Positions 49,226 through 55,816 of a stretch of DNA of 55,816 nucleotides are shown here, one piece after another; positions within the stretch are counted from its first letter, which is position 1; every line of letters begins with the position of its first letter. The notes under the pieces were generated by a model. That model did not search any database. It was not told where the DNA came from and saw only the letters and a program-made list of their open reading frames with translations. Source of the DNA: Lachnospiraceae bacterium (GTDB lineage Bacteria; Bacillota; Clostridia; Lachnospirales; Lachnospiraceae); NCBI GenBank assembly GCA_024405155.1, contig JAKSPC010000008.1, forward strand, positions 1 through 55,816, in the 5' to 3' direction. A program made the position numbers and the translations under genes.

Positions 49226-50308
49226 TTAACCGGCTTCGTTTATTTTCGAAAGCTTTGCCGCCTGATCGGCCGCGATCAGGGCATTGATCAGCTCGTCCAG
49301 GTCACCGTTCATGATCTGGTCGATCTTGTACAGGGTCAGATGGATGCGGTGATCCGTCACCCGGGACTGGGGGAAATTGTAGGTGCGGATCTTTTCCGAA
49401 CGGTCCCCGGAGCCGATCTGGGAACGGCGCAGGTCATCTTCCGCGTCGTGTTTTTTCTTGCACTCCAGCTCATAGAGCCGGGCCCTCAAGATGCGCATGG
49501 CCTTCTGGCGGTTCTGGATCTGGCTCTTTTCCTCCTGCATGTAGATGACGATGCCGGTGGGATAATGGGTAAGACGCACGGTGGAATCCGTGGTATTGAC
49601 ACACTGGCCGCCGTTTCCGGAGGCGCGGGTGATGTCGATGCGGATGTCTTTCGGATCGATGACCACGTCCACTTCGTCCGCTTCCGGCATGACGGCCACG
49701 CTGGCCGCGGAGGTATGGATGCGGCCGCCGGATTCCGTTTCAGGCACACGCTGCACCCGGTGTACGCCGGACTCGTATTTCAGTTTACTGTAGGCGCCTT
49801 TGCCCGTCACCATGAAGGTGATCTCCTTGAAGCCGCCCAGTTCCGATTCGTTTACGGAAACGATCTCCGTCTTCCACCCGCAGCGGGCGATGTATCCCAG
49901 ATACATGCGGTACAGGTCACCGGCAAAAAGCGCCGATTCCTCGCCGCCCACGCCGGCGCGGATCTCCATGAAGATGTTTCTGTCGTCGTTGGGATCTTTG
50001 GGAAGAAGGAGGATGTTAAGCTCCTGTTCCAGTTCTTCCTGGGCAGTGCGGGAAGCCGACAGTTCCTCTTTCAGCATGGCGCGCATGTCTTCGTCCTTTT
50101 CATGCTCCAGCATGGATACGGCGTCCTTTTCGTCCTGTACGGCTTTTTTATAATTCGTATAAGCTTTTACGATGGGATCCAGGTCCGCGGCTTCCTTCAT
50201 CAGGGCGCTGTAACGGGACGGGTCGTCGGCTGCGCCGGGACTCGACAGTTCCCCCATGATCTCTTCGTAATGACAGATAATACTGTCCAGTCTGTCAATC
50301 GTCTGCAT
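49226..50308 (-). CDS. prfA: Peptide chain release factor 1
   Basis: A 360-residue class I release factor for UAA and UAG. The peptidyl-tRNA hydrolysis loop GGQ is seen in [18 protein letters not shown], with the flanking basic region; RF1 rather than RF2 is supported by length, the lack of a programmed frameshift and C-terminal [18 protein letters not shown] precedes the ATG. It lies three bases after prmC, which methylates the GGQ glutamine, so the pair is an operon. Confidence 0.97.
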   Translation of the reverse strand: MQTIDRLDSIICHYEEIMGELSSPGAADDPSRYSALMKEAADLDPIVKAYTNYKKAVQDEKDAVSMLEHEKDEDMRAMLKEELSASRTAQEELEQELNILLLPKDPNDDRNIFMEIRAGVGGEESALFAGDLYRMYLGYIARCGWKTEIVSVNESELGGFKEITFMVTGKGAYSKLKYESGVHRVQRVPETESGGRIHTSAASVAVMPEADEVDVVIDPKDIRIDITRASGNGGQCVNTTDSTVRLTHYPTGIVIYMQEEKSQIQNRQKAMRILRARLYELECKKKHDAEDDLRRSQIGSGDRSEKIRTYNFPQSRVTDHRIHLTLYKIDQIMNGDLDELINALIAADQAAKLSKINEAG

Positions 50309-50310
50309 AG

Positions 50311-51189
50311 TTATCCTTTCGCTGCCGAAACCACTCTGTCGTTTCCGCAGTAGTCTTTGTGCACCTTGACGTCTGTGAAACCGTTTTCCGTAAGGATCCG
50401 GCTCACGTCCTTTCCCTGGTCGAAGCCGATCTCCAGGTACAGCCTGCCGTTTTCCCTAAGATGGGCAGGAGCGTCCGCGGCGATCCTTCTATAGAAGGAA
50501 AGTCCGTCCGCGCCGCCGGAAAGGGCCGTCCGCGGCTCATACGCGCGGACTTCCGGGTCCAGCGTTTCAATCACGTCGTCCCGGATGTAGGGCGGGTTGG
50601 ATACGATCAGATCAAATCTCTGCGGAATGTTTTCAAAAAGGTCGCTCTGCACCAGGCTGCACTGCGGTGCCAGGACCGAGGCGTTTTTGTATGCCACGGC
50701 AAGGGCCGCTTCCGAAATGTCGGATAGAGTGACCTCCATGCCGGCAAGTTTTGCCAGCGATATGCCGATGCAGCCGGAGCCGGTGCACAGATCCAGACAG
50801 GTAAGACCGGGGGTCTGACCCTGCAGGTCTCCAATCACCGTTTCCACCAGCACTTCCGTGTCTCCCCGGGGCACCAGCACGTTTTCGTCCACAGAAAACT
50901 CAAAGCCCATAAAGGGCGCCGTGCCGAGGATCTGCTGCAGGGGCTCGCGTTCCGAGCGCCTGCGGATCCCTTCGCGGTATTTTTCCAGCGACGCGGCAAG
51001 GTCTTTCACAAAGGAAGGCTTTGTGCCGGGCGCCGTACCGATGAGGTCCGTTTCGCCGTGCAGCACATAGTCGGATTTCGTGATGCCGAAGCTTTCCAGC
51101 AGAAGCGCCATGGCGTCGTGCTTTGCGTCCGGCACGCCGGCGGCTGTGAGGTTTTGTTCGCCCATGCGGGCAAGGTCACGTAATGTCAT
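50311..51189 (-). CDS. prmC: Peptide chain release factor N5-glutamine methyltransferase
   Basis: A 292-residue SAM-dependent methyltransferase. The N-terminal helical domain (1-85) is followed by the SAM motif [17 protein letters not shown] and the diagnostic NPPY in [11 protein letters not shown], which binds the glutamine. It modifies the GGQ of RF1 and RF2. The ATG at 51189 has no Shine-Dalgarno; element copy A ends 12 bases before it. The start is supported by the family N-terminus ([11 protein letters not shown]). Confidence 0.95.
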   Translation of the reverse strand: MTLRDLARMGEQNLTAAGVPDAKHDAMALLLESFGITKSDYVLHGETDLIGTAPGTKPSFVKDLAASLEKYREGIRRRSEREPLQQILGTAPFMGFEFSVDENVLVPRGDTEVLVETVIGDLQGQTPGLTCLDLCTGSGCIGISLAKLAGMEVTLSDISEAALAVAYKNASVLAPQCSLVQSDLFENIPQRFDLIVSNPPYIRDDVIETLDPEVRAYEPRTALSGGADGLSFYRRIAADAPAHLRENGRLYLEIGFDQGKDVSRILTENGFTDVKVHKDYCGNDRVVSAAKG

Positions 51190-51201
51190 AAATCATGCAT
51201 A

Positions 51202-51302
51202 CGCGGGCGGTACCATGCTTCGGTGAGTGTTTGCCGCTTCGGACAGTTCTCGCTTCGCTGCGAAACTCGCGGCAAAGCACTCACGCTCGCAATCCACCCG
51301 CG
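51202..51302 (-). repeat. Hairpin element copy A
   Basis: Nearly identical to copy B. Where B has TTTGCAGC/GCTGCAAA, A has TTTGCCGC/GCGGCAAA, a compensatory change of both partners. Minus-strand GTGGATT and GGTACCGC strands and the outer stem are intact. It begins 4 bases after the DUF1385 stop and ends 12 bases before prmC. Confidence 0.88.
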
Positions 51303-51306
51303 ATAT

Positions 51307-52239
51307 TCAGCTTTTGAAGTTCTCATCGAGGTATGCCCGCCAGTCGAAGACGGCTTCCACGGCGGCGATGCCCACTTCGATCATAGATTCGTCCGGCTCC
51401 AGGGTGGTGAGGCCCTGCATCATGAGGCCGGGCTTTGCCAGGATGTCGATGACAGGGGAATCGTGGGTGCCCAGAAACTTAAGCACTTCATAGCTCACGC
51501 CGGCGATGAGCGGTATGAGCAGAAGGCGCAGCACGAATTTCATCAGTGTATTGTCCACCCGGATCACTACGAAGAAGATGATGCTGATGGCCATGACGAT
51601 GAATACGAAACTGGTGCCGCAGCGCTTGTGCTCCTTGGAGGATTTTGCCACGTTCTCCACGTTTAACTCCATGCCGTGCTCGATGCAGTTGATGCATTTA
51701 TGCTCGGCACCGTGATACATGAAGGTGCGTTTGATGTCTTCCGTGCGGGAGACGATCTTGATGTACAGAATGAAAATGGCCACGCGAAGCAGGCCCTCGA
51801 TGAGTGCCTGCAGGGTCTCGCTTTGGATCCACGGACTCACCAGTCGTGTAAGGAACAGGGGCAGCCACATGAATACCACCACACTGATAACGAGAGCGAT
51901 GACCACGCTTGCCGTCATGATGACTTTGTCCACTTTGTCGCCGAACTTTGCCGTCAGCCATTTTTCGAATTTCGAAGGCTCGGTGCCTTCGTCATCCTCA
52001 AAATACTCCGCGGACTGCATGAGGGTCTTCATGCCCACCACCATGGATTCCACGAAATTCACGGCGCCGCGGATGATGGGAAGCTTCGCCCAGGGGTGTT
52101 TGTCACTAAAGGGCGTGGTTTCGGCCACATTCACGTCTATGGTCTGGTCCGGCTTTCTGACTGCCAGAGAGTATTTGTTTTTGTTGCGCATCATGATGCC
52201 TTCGATAACGGCCTGTCCGCCGATCCCGCTGTATTTCAT
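51307..52239 (-). CDS. DUF1385 family membrane protein
   Basis: A 310-residue protein with three or four membrane segments (about 100-165 and 215-245). It opens with GGQAVIEGIMMRNKNKYSLAVRKPD, the strict DUF1385 start, and carries the metal-site-like FMYHGAEHKCINCIEHG. Function is unknown, but the gene sits in this same place (between rpmE and prmC) across Clostridia. GGAGG precedes the ATG; a terminator separates it from rpmE. Confidence 0.93.
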   Translation of the reverse strand: MKYSGIGGQAVIEGIMMRNKNKYSLAVRKPDQTIDVNVAETTPFSDKHPWAKLPIIRGAVNFVESMVVGMKTLMQSAEYFEDDEGTEPSKFEKWLTAKFGDKVDKVIMTASVVIALVISVVVFMWLPLFLTRLVSPWIQSETLQALIEGLLRVAIFILYIKIVSRTEDIKRTFMYHGAEHKCINCIEHGMELNVENVAKSSKEHKRCGTSFVFIVMAISIIFFVVIRVDNTLMKFVLRLLLIPLIAGVSYEVLKFLGTHDSPVIDILAKPGLMMQGLTTLEPDESMIEVGIAAVEAVFDWRAYLDENFKS

Positions 52240-52262
52240 AAGTGCCTCCTGCCTTCAAATAA

Positions 52263-52300
52263 CAAAAAAGAGAGACCGAGCTTAACGAAGCCCGGTCCCC
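52263..52300 (-). terminator. Terminator after rpmE
   Basis: Minus-strand GGGACCGGGCTT-CGTT-AAGCTCGGTCTC forms a 12-bp stem (two G-T pairs) followed by TCTTTTTTG. Confidence 0.88.
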
Positions 52301-52317
52301 TGCTTTTAACTTTTCGA

Positions 52318-52524
52318 CTATTTTGCGAAGTTTGCGTATCTCTTGTTGAATGCCTCAACACGGCCGCGAGCCTGTGCAGCCTTTTCCTTGCCGGTGTAGA
52401 ACGGATGGCAGAGGGAGCAGGTTTCAACGGTGATGGACTCCTTGGTGGAACCCGTTACGAAAGTGTTGCCGCAGTGGCAGGTAACTTTGCACTGATAGTA
52501 CTTCGGCTGAATGTCCTGTTTCAT
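52318..52524 (-). CDS. rpmE: Ribosomal protein L31
   Basis: A 68-residue large-subunit protein (start MKQDIQPKYYQCKVTCHCG). Zinc ligands typical of the C+ form are visible in CKVTCHCGNTF and CSLCHPFYTGKE. GGAGAG precedes the ATG at 52524; the longer frame is rejected because L31 starts here. It has its own promoter and terminator between rho and the DUF1385 gene. Confidence 0.97.
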   Translation of the reverse strand: MKQDIQPKYYQCKVTCHCGNTFVTGSTKESITVETCSLCHPFYTGKEKAAQARGRVEAFNKRYANFAK

Positions 52525-52576
52525 AATTCTCTCCTTTTCTGATTGCGGCGATTTCCGACCGCCGTCAAGCTTTGGT

Positions 52577-52605
52577 AGTCTACCACAGATCTGCGGGAAG
52601 TGCAA
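52577..52605 (-). promoter_or_regulatory. Sigma-A promoter of rpmE
   Basis: Minus-strand TTGCAC, 17-bp spacer, TAGACT. The short leader carries a GGCG...CGCC stem before the ribosome site. Confidence 0.6.
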
Positions 52606-52629
52606 GCATTATTTTGCCTGAGGATCCGA

Positions 52630-54231
52630 TCAGAATACCCGGATCTTTTCCGCCATCTGGACGAATTCGGCGTTGTTTCTGGTGTGAGCAAAGAGGTCCA
52701 GCACTTTTTCGGCCGATTCTTCCGGCTTTAAGGAGCCGAAGCTCTGACGGATGATGTTTACGGCACGCATCTCCTCCGCGGAAAGAAGCAGGTCGTCACG
52801 GCGGGTGCCGGATTTTAAAATGTCGATGGCCGGGAAGATGCGCTTTTCGGAAAGCTTCCGGTCAAGCACCAGTTCCATATTGCCGGTGCCTTTGAATTCC
52901 TCGTAGATCACGTCGTCCATGCGGCTGCCGGTCTCGATGAGAGCCGTGGCCAGGATGGTAAGGGATCCGCCTTCCCGCATGTTTCTGGCAGCGCCGAAAA
53001 ATCTCTTGGGCATATGCAGGGCCGCGGGATCGAGACCGCCGGAAAGAGTGCGGCCCGAGGGCGGCACCACCAGGTTGTAGGCGCGGGCAAGCCTTGTGAT
53101 GGAGTCCAGAAGGATGGTCACATCCTTTCCGTATTCCACCAGGCGCTTTGCGCGCTCGATGACCATTTCGGAAACTCTTTTATGATGCTCGGGAAGCTCG
53201 TCGAAGGTGGAGTAGATCACTTCCACGTTGTCGCCCACCACTTCCTCCTTGATGTCCGTCACTTCCTCCGGGCGCTCATCGATGAGCAGGATGATGATGT
53301 GCATGGAGTGATCCTTCTGGATGGACTTGGCGATCTGCTTTAAAAGCGTTGTCTTGCCGGCCTTGGGGGGCGAAACGATCATGCCCCGCTGGCCTTTTCC
53401 GATGGGAGCCAGAAGGTCGATGACGCGAAGCGGCAGCACCGTGTTTGCTTCCTTTTCCAGTTTCAGGCGCTCATCGGGAAAGATGGGCGTCAGGTTCTCG
53501 AACTGCGGTCTGCGCTCTGCCTCCACGGTGGGATAACCGTTTACGGATACGATGAACAGAAGGGCCGCGAATTTTTCATTGGCCTGGCGCACCCGCTTTT
53601 TGCCGCGGATGATGTCGCCGGTCTTTAAATTGAATTTACGGATCTGGCTGGGTGCCACGTAGATGTCGTTTTCTGTGGGCAGGAAATTTGAACCGCGGAT
53701 GAAGCCGTAGCCTTCGGGCATGATCTCCAGGATGCCCAGTGCCTCATCGCCGGAATCCAGTGCCTGGATCTCCGGAGGCTGTTCGCCGGATACGAGGGAC
53801 ACCATGGGACGCACCTGCACCGGACGGGCAGGTTCCTGCACGGGGCGGGAGTGTTCCTGGGTCTGGCGTGATTGTTCCTGCGCCGGGTGGGACCGTTCCC
53901 GTGCGGGGCGGGCGGCCTCGGCGGGTGTTTCCGCATCAGGCTTTACCTGTGCCTCAGAAGGACCTGCCGCAGCTGTTTCGGGAGCCTGTTCCTTTACAGA
54001 CTGCTTGTTTTCCGCAGGTCTTTGCCGGCGGCTGTTCTTTTTCACAACTTCCTCCAACGGTTTTGCTGCGCGGGAATGGACTTCCTTCGGCTTATTCTCC
54101 GGCTTTTTTTCGGCAGCTTCCACCAGAAGATCGATAAGCTCCGACTTTTTCAAGCCTGAGTAATGGATGTTCTCCGCCTTGGCAAATTCGCGGAGCTGAG
54201 CGAGTGACAGCGTTTCCAGCTTTTCTCTCAT
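52630..54231 (-). CDS. rho: Transcription termination factor Rho with a low-complexity insert
   Basis: A 533-residue hexameric RNA helicase. The Rho_N helical domain (about 4-35, [19 protein letters not shown]), a cold-shock-like RNA-binding domain (about 165-235, [13 protein letters not shown]) and the RecA-type motor with Walker [14 protein letters not shown] and LLIDERPEE are all intact. Residues about 40-150 are a Glu/Gln/Pro/Arg insert with degenerate repeats ([20 protein letters not shown]), as in many high-GC or gut species; such tails may alter RNA binding or phase behaviour. The start has GGAAGG upstream. It is transcribed alone ahead of rpmE. Confidence 0.96.
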   Translation of the reverse strand: MREKLETLSLAQLREFAKAENIHYSGLKKSELIDLLVEAAEKKPENKPKEVHSRAAKPLEEVVKKNSRRQRPAENKQSVKEQAPETAAAGPSEAQVKPDAETPAEAARPARERSHPAQEQSRQTQEHSRPVQEPARPVQVRPMVSLVSGEQPPEIQALDSGDEALGILEIMPEGYGFIRGSNFLPTENDIYVAPSQIRKFNLKTGDIIRGKKRVRQANEKFAALLFIVSVNGYPTVEAERRPQFENLTPIFPDERLKLEKEANTVLPLRVIDLLAPIGKGQRGMIVSPPKAGKTTLLKQIAKSIQKDHSMHIIILLIDERPEEVTDIKEEVVGDNVEVIYSTFDELPEHHKRVSEMVIERAKRLVEYGKDVTILLDSITRLARAYNLVVPPSGRTLSGGLDPAALHMPKRFFGAARNMREGGSLTILATALIETGSRMDDVIYEEFKGTGNMELVLDRKLSEKRIFPAIDILKSGTRRDDLLLSAEEMRAVNIIRQSFGSLKPEESAEKVLDLFAHTRNNAEFVQMAEKIRVF

Positions 54232-54360
54232 AAAACGGACCCTTCCTATATAAAGTTAACACAACAGCAGCTGTTTCGGCGGGATGCAGAAACAATGCAA
54301 AAAACAAATGGAACACTCCCGGGATGTCCGGATACAGATGTCAGAACTCTGACAATACGG

Positions 54361-54389
54361 ATTATACAGCGAAAGCTCTGGAAATACAA
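54361..54389 (-). promoter_or_regulatory. Sigma-A promoter of rho
   Basis: Minus-strand TTGTAT, 17-bp spacer, TATAAT. The leader of about 120 nt starts with a GTCAGA/TCTGAC hairpin. The serA stop lies 45 bases upstream. Confidence 0.7.
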
Positions 54390-54433
54390 GAAACTCGTGC
54401 TTTGTGGCCGGGCGCGGCCGTCCGGGCGCTCCT

Positions 54434-55603
54434 TTACGCCCGGATGACTCTCACGCGGATCACGCCGTCGATCTCGCTCAGGGATTTTTCCAGCCCCTCG
54501 GGAACACGGTCGTTAAAATCGAGGATGGTGTAGGCCACGTCGCCTCTTGCCTTGTTCACCAGGTTCTCGATGTTCAGGTTCAGCGATGCGGCACGCTCGG
54601 TGATACGGCCCAGCATACCTACCTGGTTCTTGTGGAACAGCGTGATGCGGTCACCTTCCGCCCGGGCGAAAGAAATGTCCGGGAAGTTGACAGAGTGGCT
54701 GATGTTGCCGTTTTCCAGGTATTCCCTGGTCTGGCGGGCTGCCATGACGGCGCAGTTTTCCTCTGCTTCCGGCGTGCCGGCGCCAAGGTGCGGCGTGGAC
54801 ACCACGTCGGGACGGCGCAGCTGCTCTTGTGTGGGAAAGTCCGTGGCAAATCCCGCGATCTTTCCGGAATCCAGTGCGCGGCATACGGCCTCATTGTCCA
54901 CCACGGGACCGCGGGCGTAGTTCATCAGATACACGCCATCCTTCATCTTTGCGATCTCTTTTTCGCCGATCATCAGCTTTGTCTCGTCATAGAGCGGCAC
55001 ATGCAGGGAGATGAAGTCACAGTTCTCGAAGATCTCGTCCAGGTTTTCCACAAAACGCACGTCCTGCTTTAACTCCAGCGCCCTCAGGTGAGGGATGTAC
55101 GGGTCGTAGCCCAGCACTTCCATGCCCAGAGCGCTTCCGGCCTGTGCCACGCGGCTGCCGACGGCACCCACGCCGATGACGCCCAGGGTCTTTCCCAGAA
55201 GCTCCGGTCCCCGGAACACTTCCTTGCCGGTCTCCACGATGCCGCCGTACTGGCTTTCCTCTGCAGGAAGTTCCTTCAGCCATCTGGTGGCCTTTTCCAC
55301 ATTGCGGGAAGCCATGATCATGCCGCAGAGCGTAAGCTCCTTCACGGCATTGGCATTGCCGCCGGGGGTGTTGAACACACAGATGCCTGCTTCGGTGCAG
55401 CGGTCCACGGGAATGGTGTTGAATCCCGCGCCTACCCGGGCGATGACCTTCAGACTGGGGCCGAATTCCATGTCGTTAAGCGGTGCCGAACGCACCAGGA
55501 TGGCATCGGGGTCGGCGATGTCTTTTCCGATGGTATATTTTTCGGGGCTCAGCTTTTTGAGGCCTGCCTCCGAGACTTTGTTGTAGGTAAGTACTTTATA
55601 CAT
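54434..55603 (-). CDS. serA: D-3-phosphoglycerate dehydrogenase
   Basis: A 389-residue NAD-dependent enzyme starting serine synthesis from 3-phosphoglycerate. The catalytic domain halves surround a Rossmann fold (GKTLGVIGVGAVGSRVAQ, about 140-158); the conserved R, E and H of the 2-hydroxyacid dehydrogenase family fall in YARGPVVDNEAV and TPHLGAGTPEAEEN. A C-terminal ACT domain (about 315-389, HKNQVGMLGRITERA) may bind serine. The ATG at 55603 follows GGAGG. It lies downstream of serC with element copy D in the gap. Confidence 0.95.
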   Translation of the reverse strand: MYKVLTYNKVSEAGLKKLSPEKYTIGKDIADPDAILVRSAPLNDMEFGPSLKVIARVGAGFNTIPVDRCTEAGICVFNTPGGNANAVKELTLCGMIMASRNVEKATRWLKELPAEESQYGGIVETGKEVFRGPELLGKTLGVIGVGAVGSRVAQAGSALGMEVLGYDPYIPHLRALELKQDVRFVENLDEIFENCDFISLHVPLYDETKLMIGEKEIAKMKDGVYLMNYARGPVVDNEAVCRALDSGKIAGFATDFPTQEQLRRPDVVSTPHLGAGTPEAEENCAVMAARQTREYLENGNISHSVNFPDISFARAEGDRITLFHKNQVGMLGRITERAASLNLNIENLVNKARGDVAYTILDFNDRVPEGLEKSLSEIDGVIRVRVIRA

Positions 55604-55617
55604 ATATCCTCCATACG

Positions 55618-55712
55618 CACCGGCGGTACCCTGCGCGGCGACTGTTTGGGCCTTCGGGAGCAGCATAGCTGCTACTCGTCCCAAAGCAGTCGCACGTCAC
55701 AATCCACCGGTG
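55618..55712 (-). repeat. Hairpin element copy D between serC and serA
   Basis: Outer stem CACCGGTGG/CCGCCGGTG, the conserved GTGGATT and GGTACCGC strands, and a different arm (GCGACTG/CAGTCGC, TTTGGG/CCCAAA, AGCAGC/GCTGCT). It starts 23 bases after the serC stop and ends 14 bases before the serA ATG. Confidence 0.8.
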
Positions 55713-55735
55713 CTGATATTATTAAAATATTTGAA

Positions 55736-55816
55736 TCACTGATGCTTTTCTTCAAATTCCTTCATGAACTCCACCAGTGCCTCTACGGCTTCGTAAGGCA
55801 CGGCGTTGTAGAGGGA
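55736..55816 (-). CDS. serC: Phosphoserine aminotransferase, C-terminal end (partial)
   Basis: The last 26 residues of a protein continue beyond the window: SLYNAVPYEAVEALVEFMKE followed by FEEKHQ and stop. SerC proteins end in just this RASxYNAxPxExVxALxxFMxxF pattern. With serA directly downstream this makes a serC-serA serine synthesis operon. Confidence 0.85.
   Translation of the reverse strand, partial: SLYNAVPYEAVEALVEFMKEFEEKHQ

Noticed and set aside
51202-51302. T-box riboswitch, because GGTACCGC resembles the T-box GGTACCGCG end
   Set aside because: The AGGGTGG T-box context, specifier stem and terminator are missing, and the downstream genes are not of the tRNA synthetase or amino-acid type in most copies.

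Overview
The window looks like chromosomal DNA of a gut-type anaerobic Clostridia (Bacillota), possibly Lachnospiraceae-like; that placement is inference. It rests on the order rho, rpmE, DUF1385 gene, prmC, prfA, on an L-box lysine riboswitch, on LysW/NhaC carriers, on a MurT family member, on strong AGGAGG ribosome binding sites and on sigma-A promoters with 17-bp spacers. Almost all genes are on the minus strand. I saw no rRNA, tRNA or CRISPR array.

Layout. (1) 1-13.6 kb is core metabolism: an aminotransferase, M20 hydrolase and tcdA operon; a lysine-riboswitch-controlled NhaC/LysW carrier; then ftsH, a second NhaC carrier, mutS2, an orphan response regulator and pgi. (2) 13.9-18.7 kb is an NHLM/NHLP-type bacteriocin exporter: a C39-peptidase ABC transporter, a partner ABC transporter and a short HlyD-like protein. 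(3) 18.9-28.7 kb is AT-richer and is the most unusual part. It encodes two small double-glycine leader peptides, an Lnt-like acyltransferase, a penicillin-acylase-like Ntn hydrolase lipoprotein, an XRE regulator, a MurT-like ligase without its zinc ribbon, a GT2 glycosyltransferase, an ABC transporter with an extra N-terminal domain, and a three-domain GT51 + SleB-like + C39-like protein. I read these with the exporter as one probable peptide production and export system linked to cell-wall chemistry. (4) 28.7-37.2 kb is a mobile-DNA scrapyard: recombinase, GNAT and frameshifted remnants, an AlbA_2/Schlafen-like regulator between inverted hairpins, an asparagine-synthetase-like protein without glutaminase cysteine, and a double glycosyltransferase. 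(5) 37.3-43.8 kb holds an MFS transporter and AraC regulator (divergent), then a CoA operon (CaiB-type transferase, 3-hydroxyacyl-CoA dehydrogenase, SDR, thiolase). (6) 44.9-55.8 kb holds a ceramidase-like protein, an L,D-transpeptidase, a GT2, prfA, prmC, a DUF1385 gene, rpmE, rho, serA and the 3' end of serC.

Between genes there is unexpected repeat structure. A family of small hairpin elements (five clear copies plus one reduced possible sixth) carries the conserved strands GTGGATT and GGTACCGC; in most copies it fills the gap between a stop codon and the next start. Its arms vary but stay base-paired, with one covarying pair between two long copies. Three further arrays have exact periods (20, 74 and about 63 bp), each built on its own short core motif.
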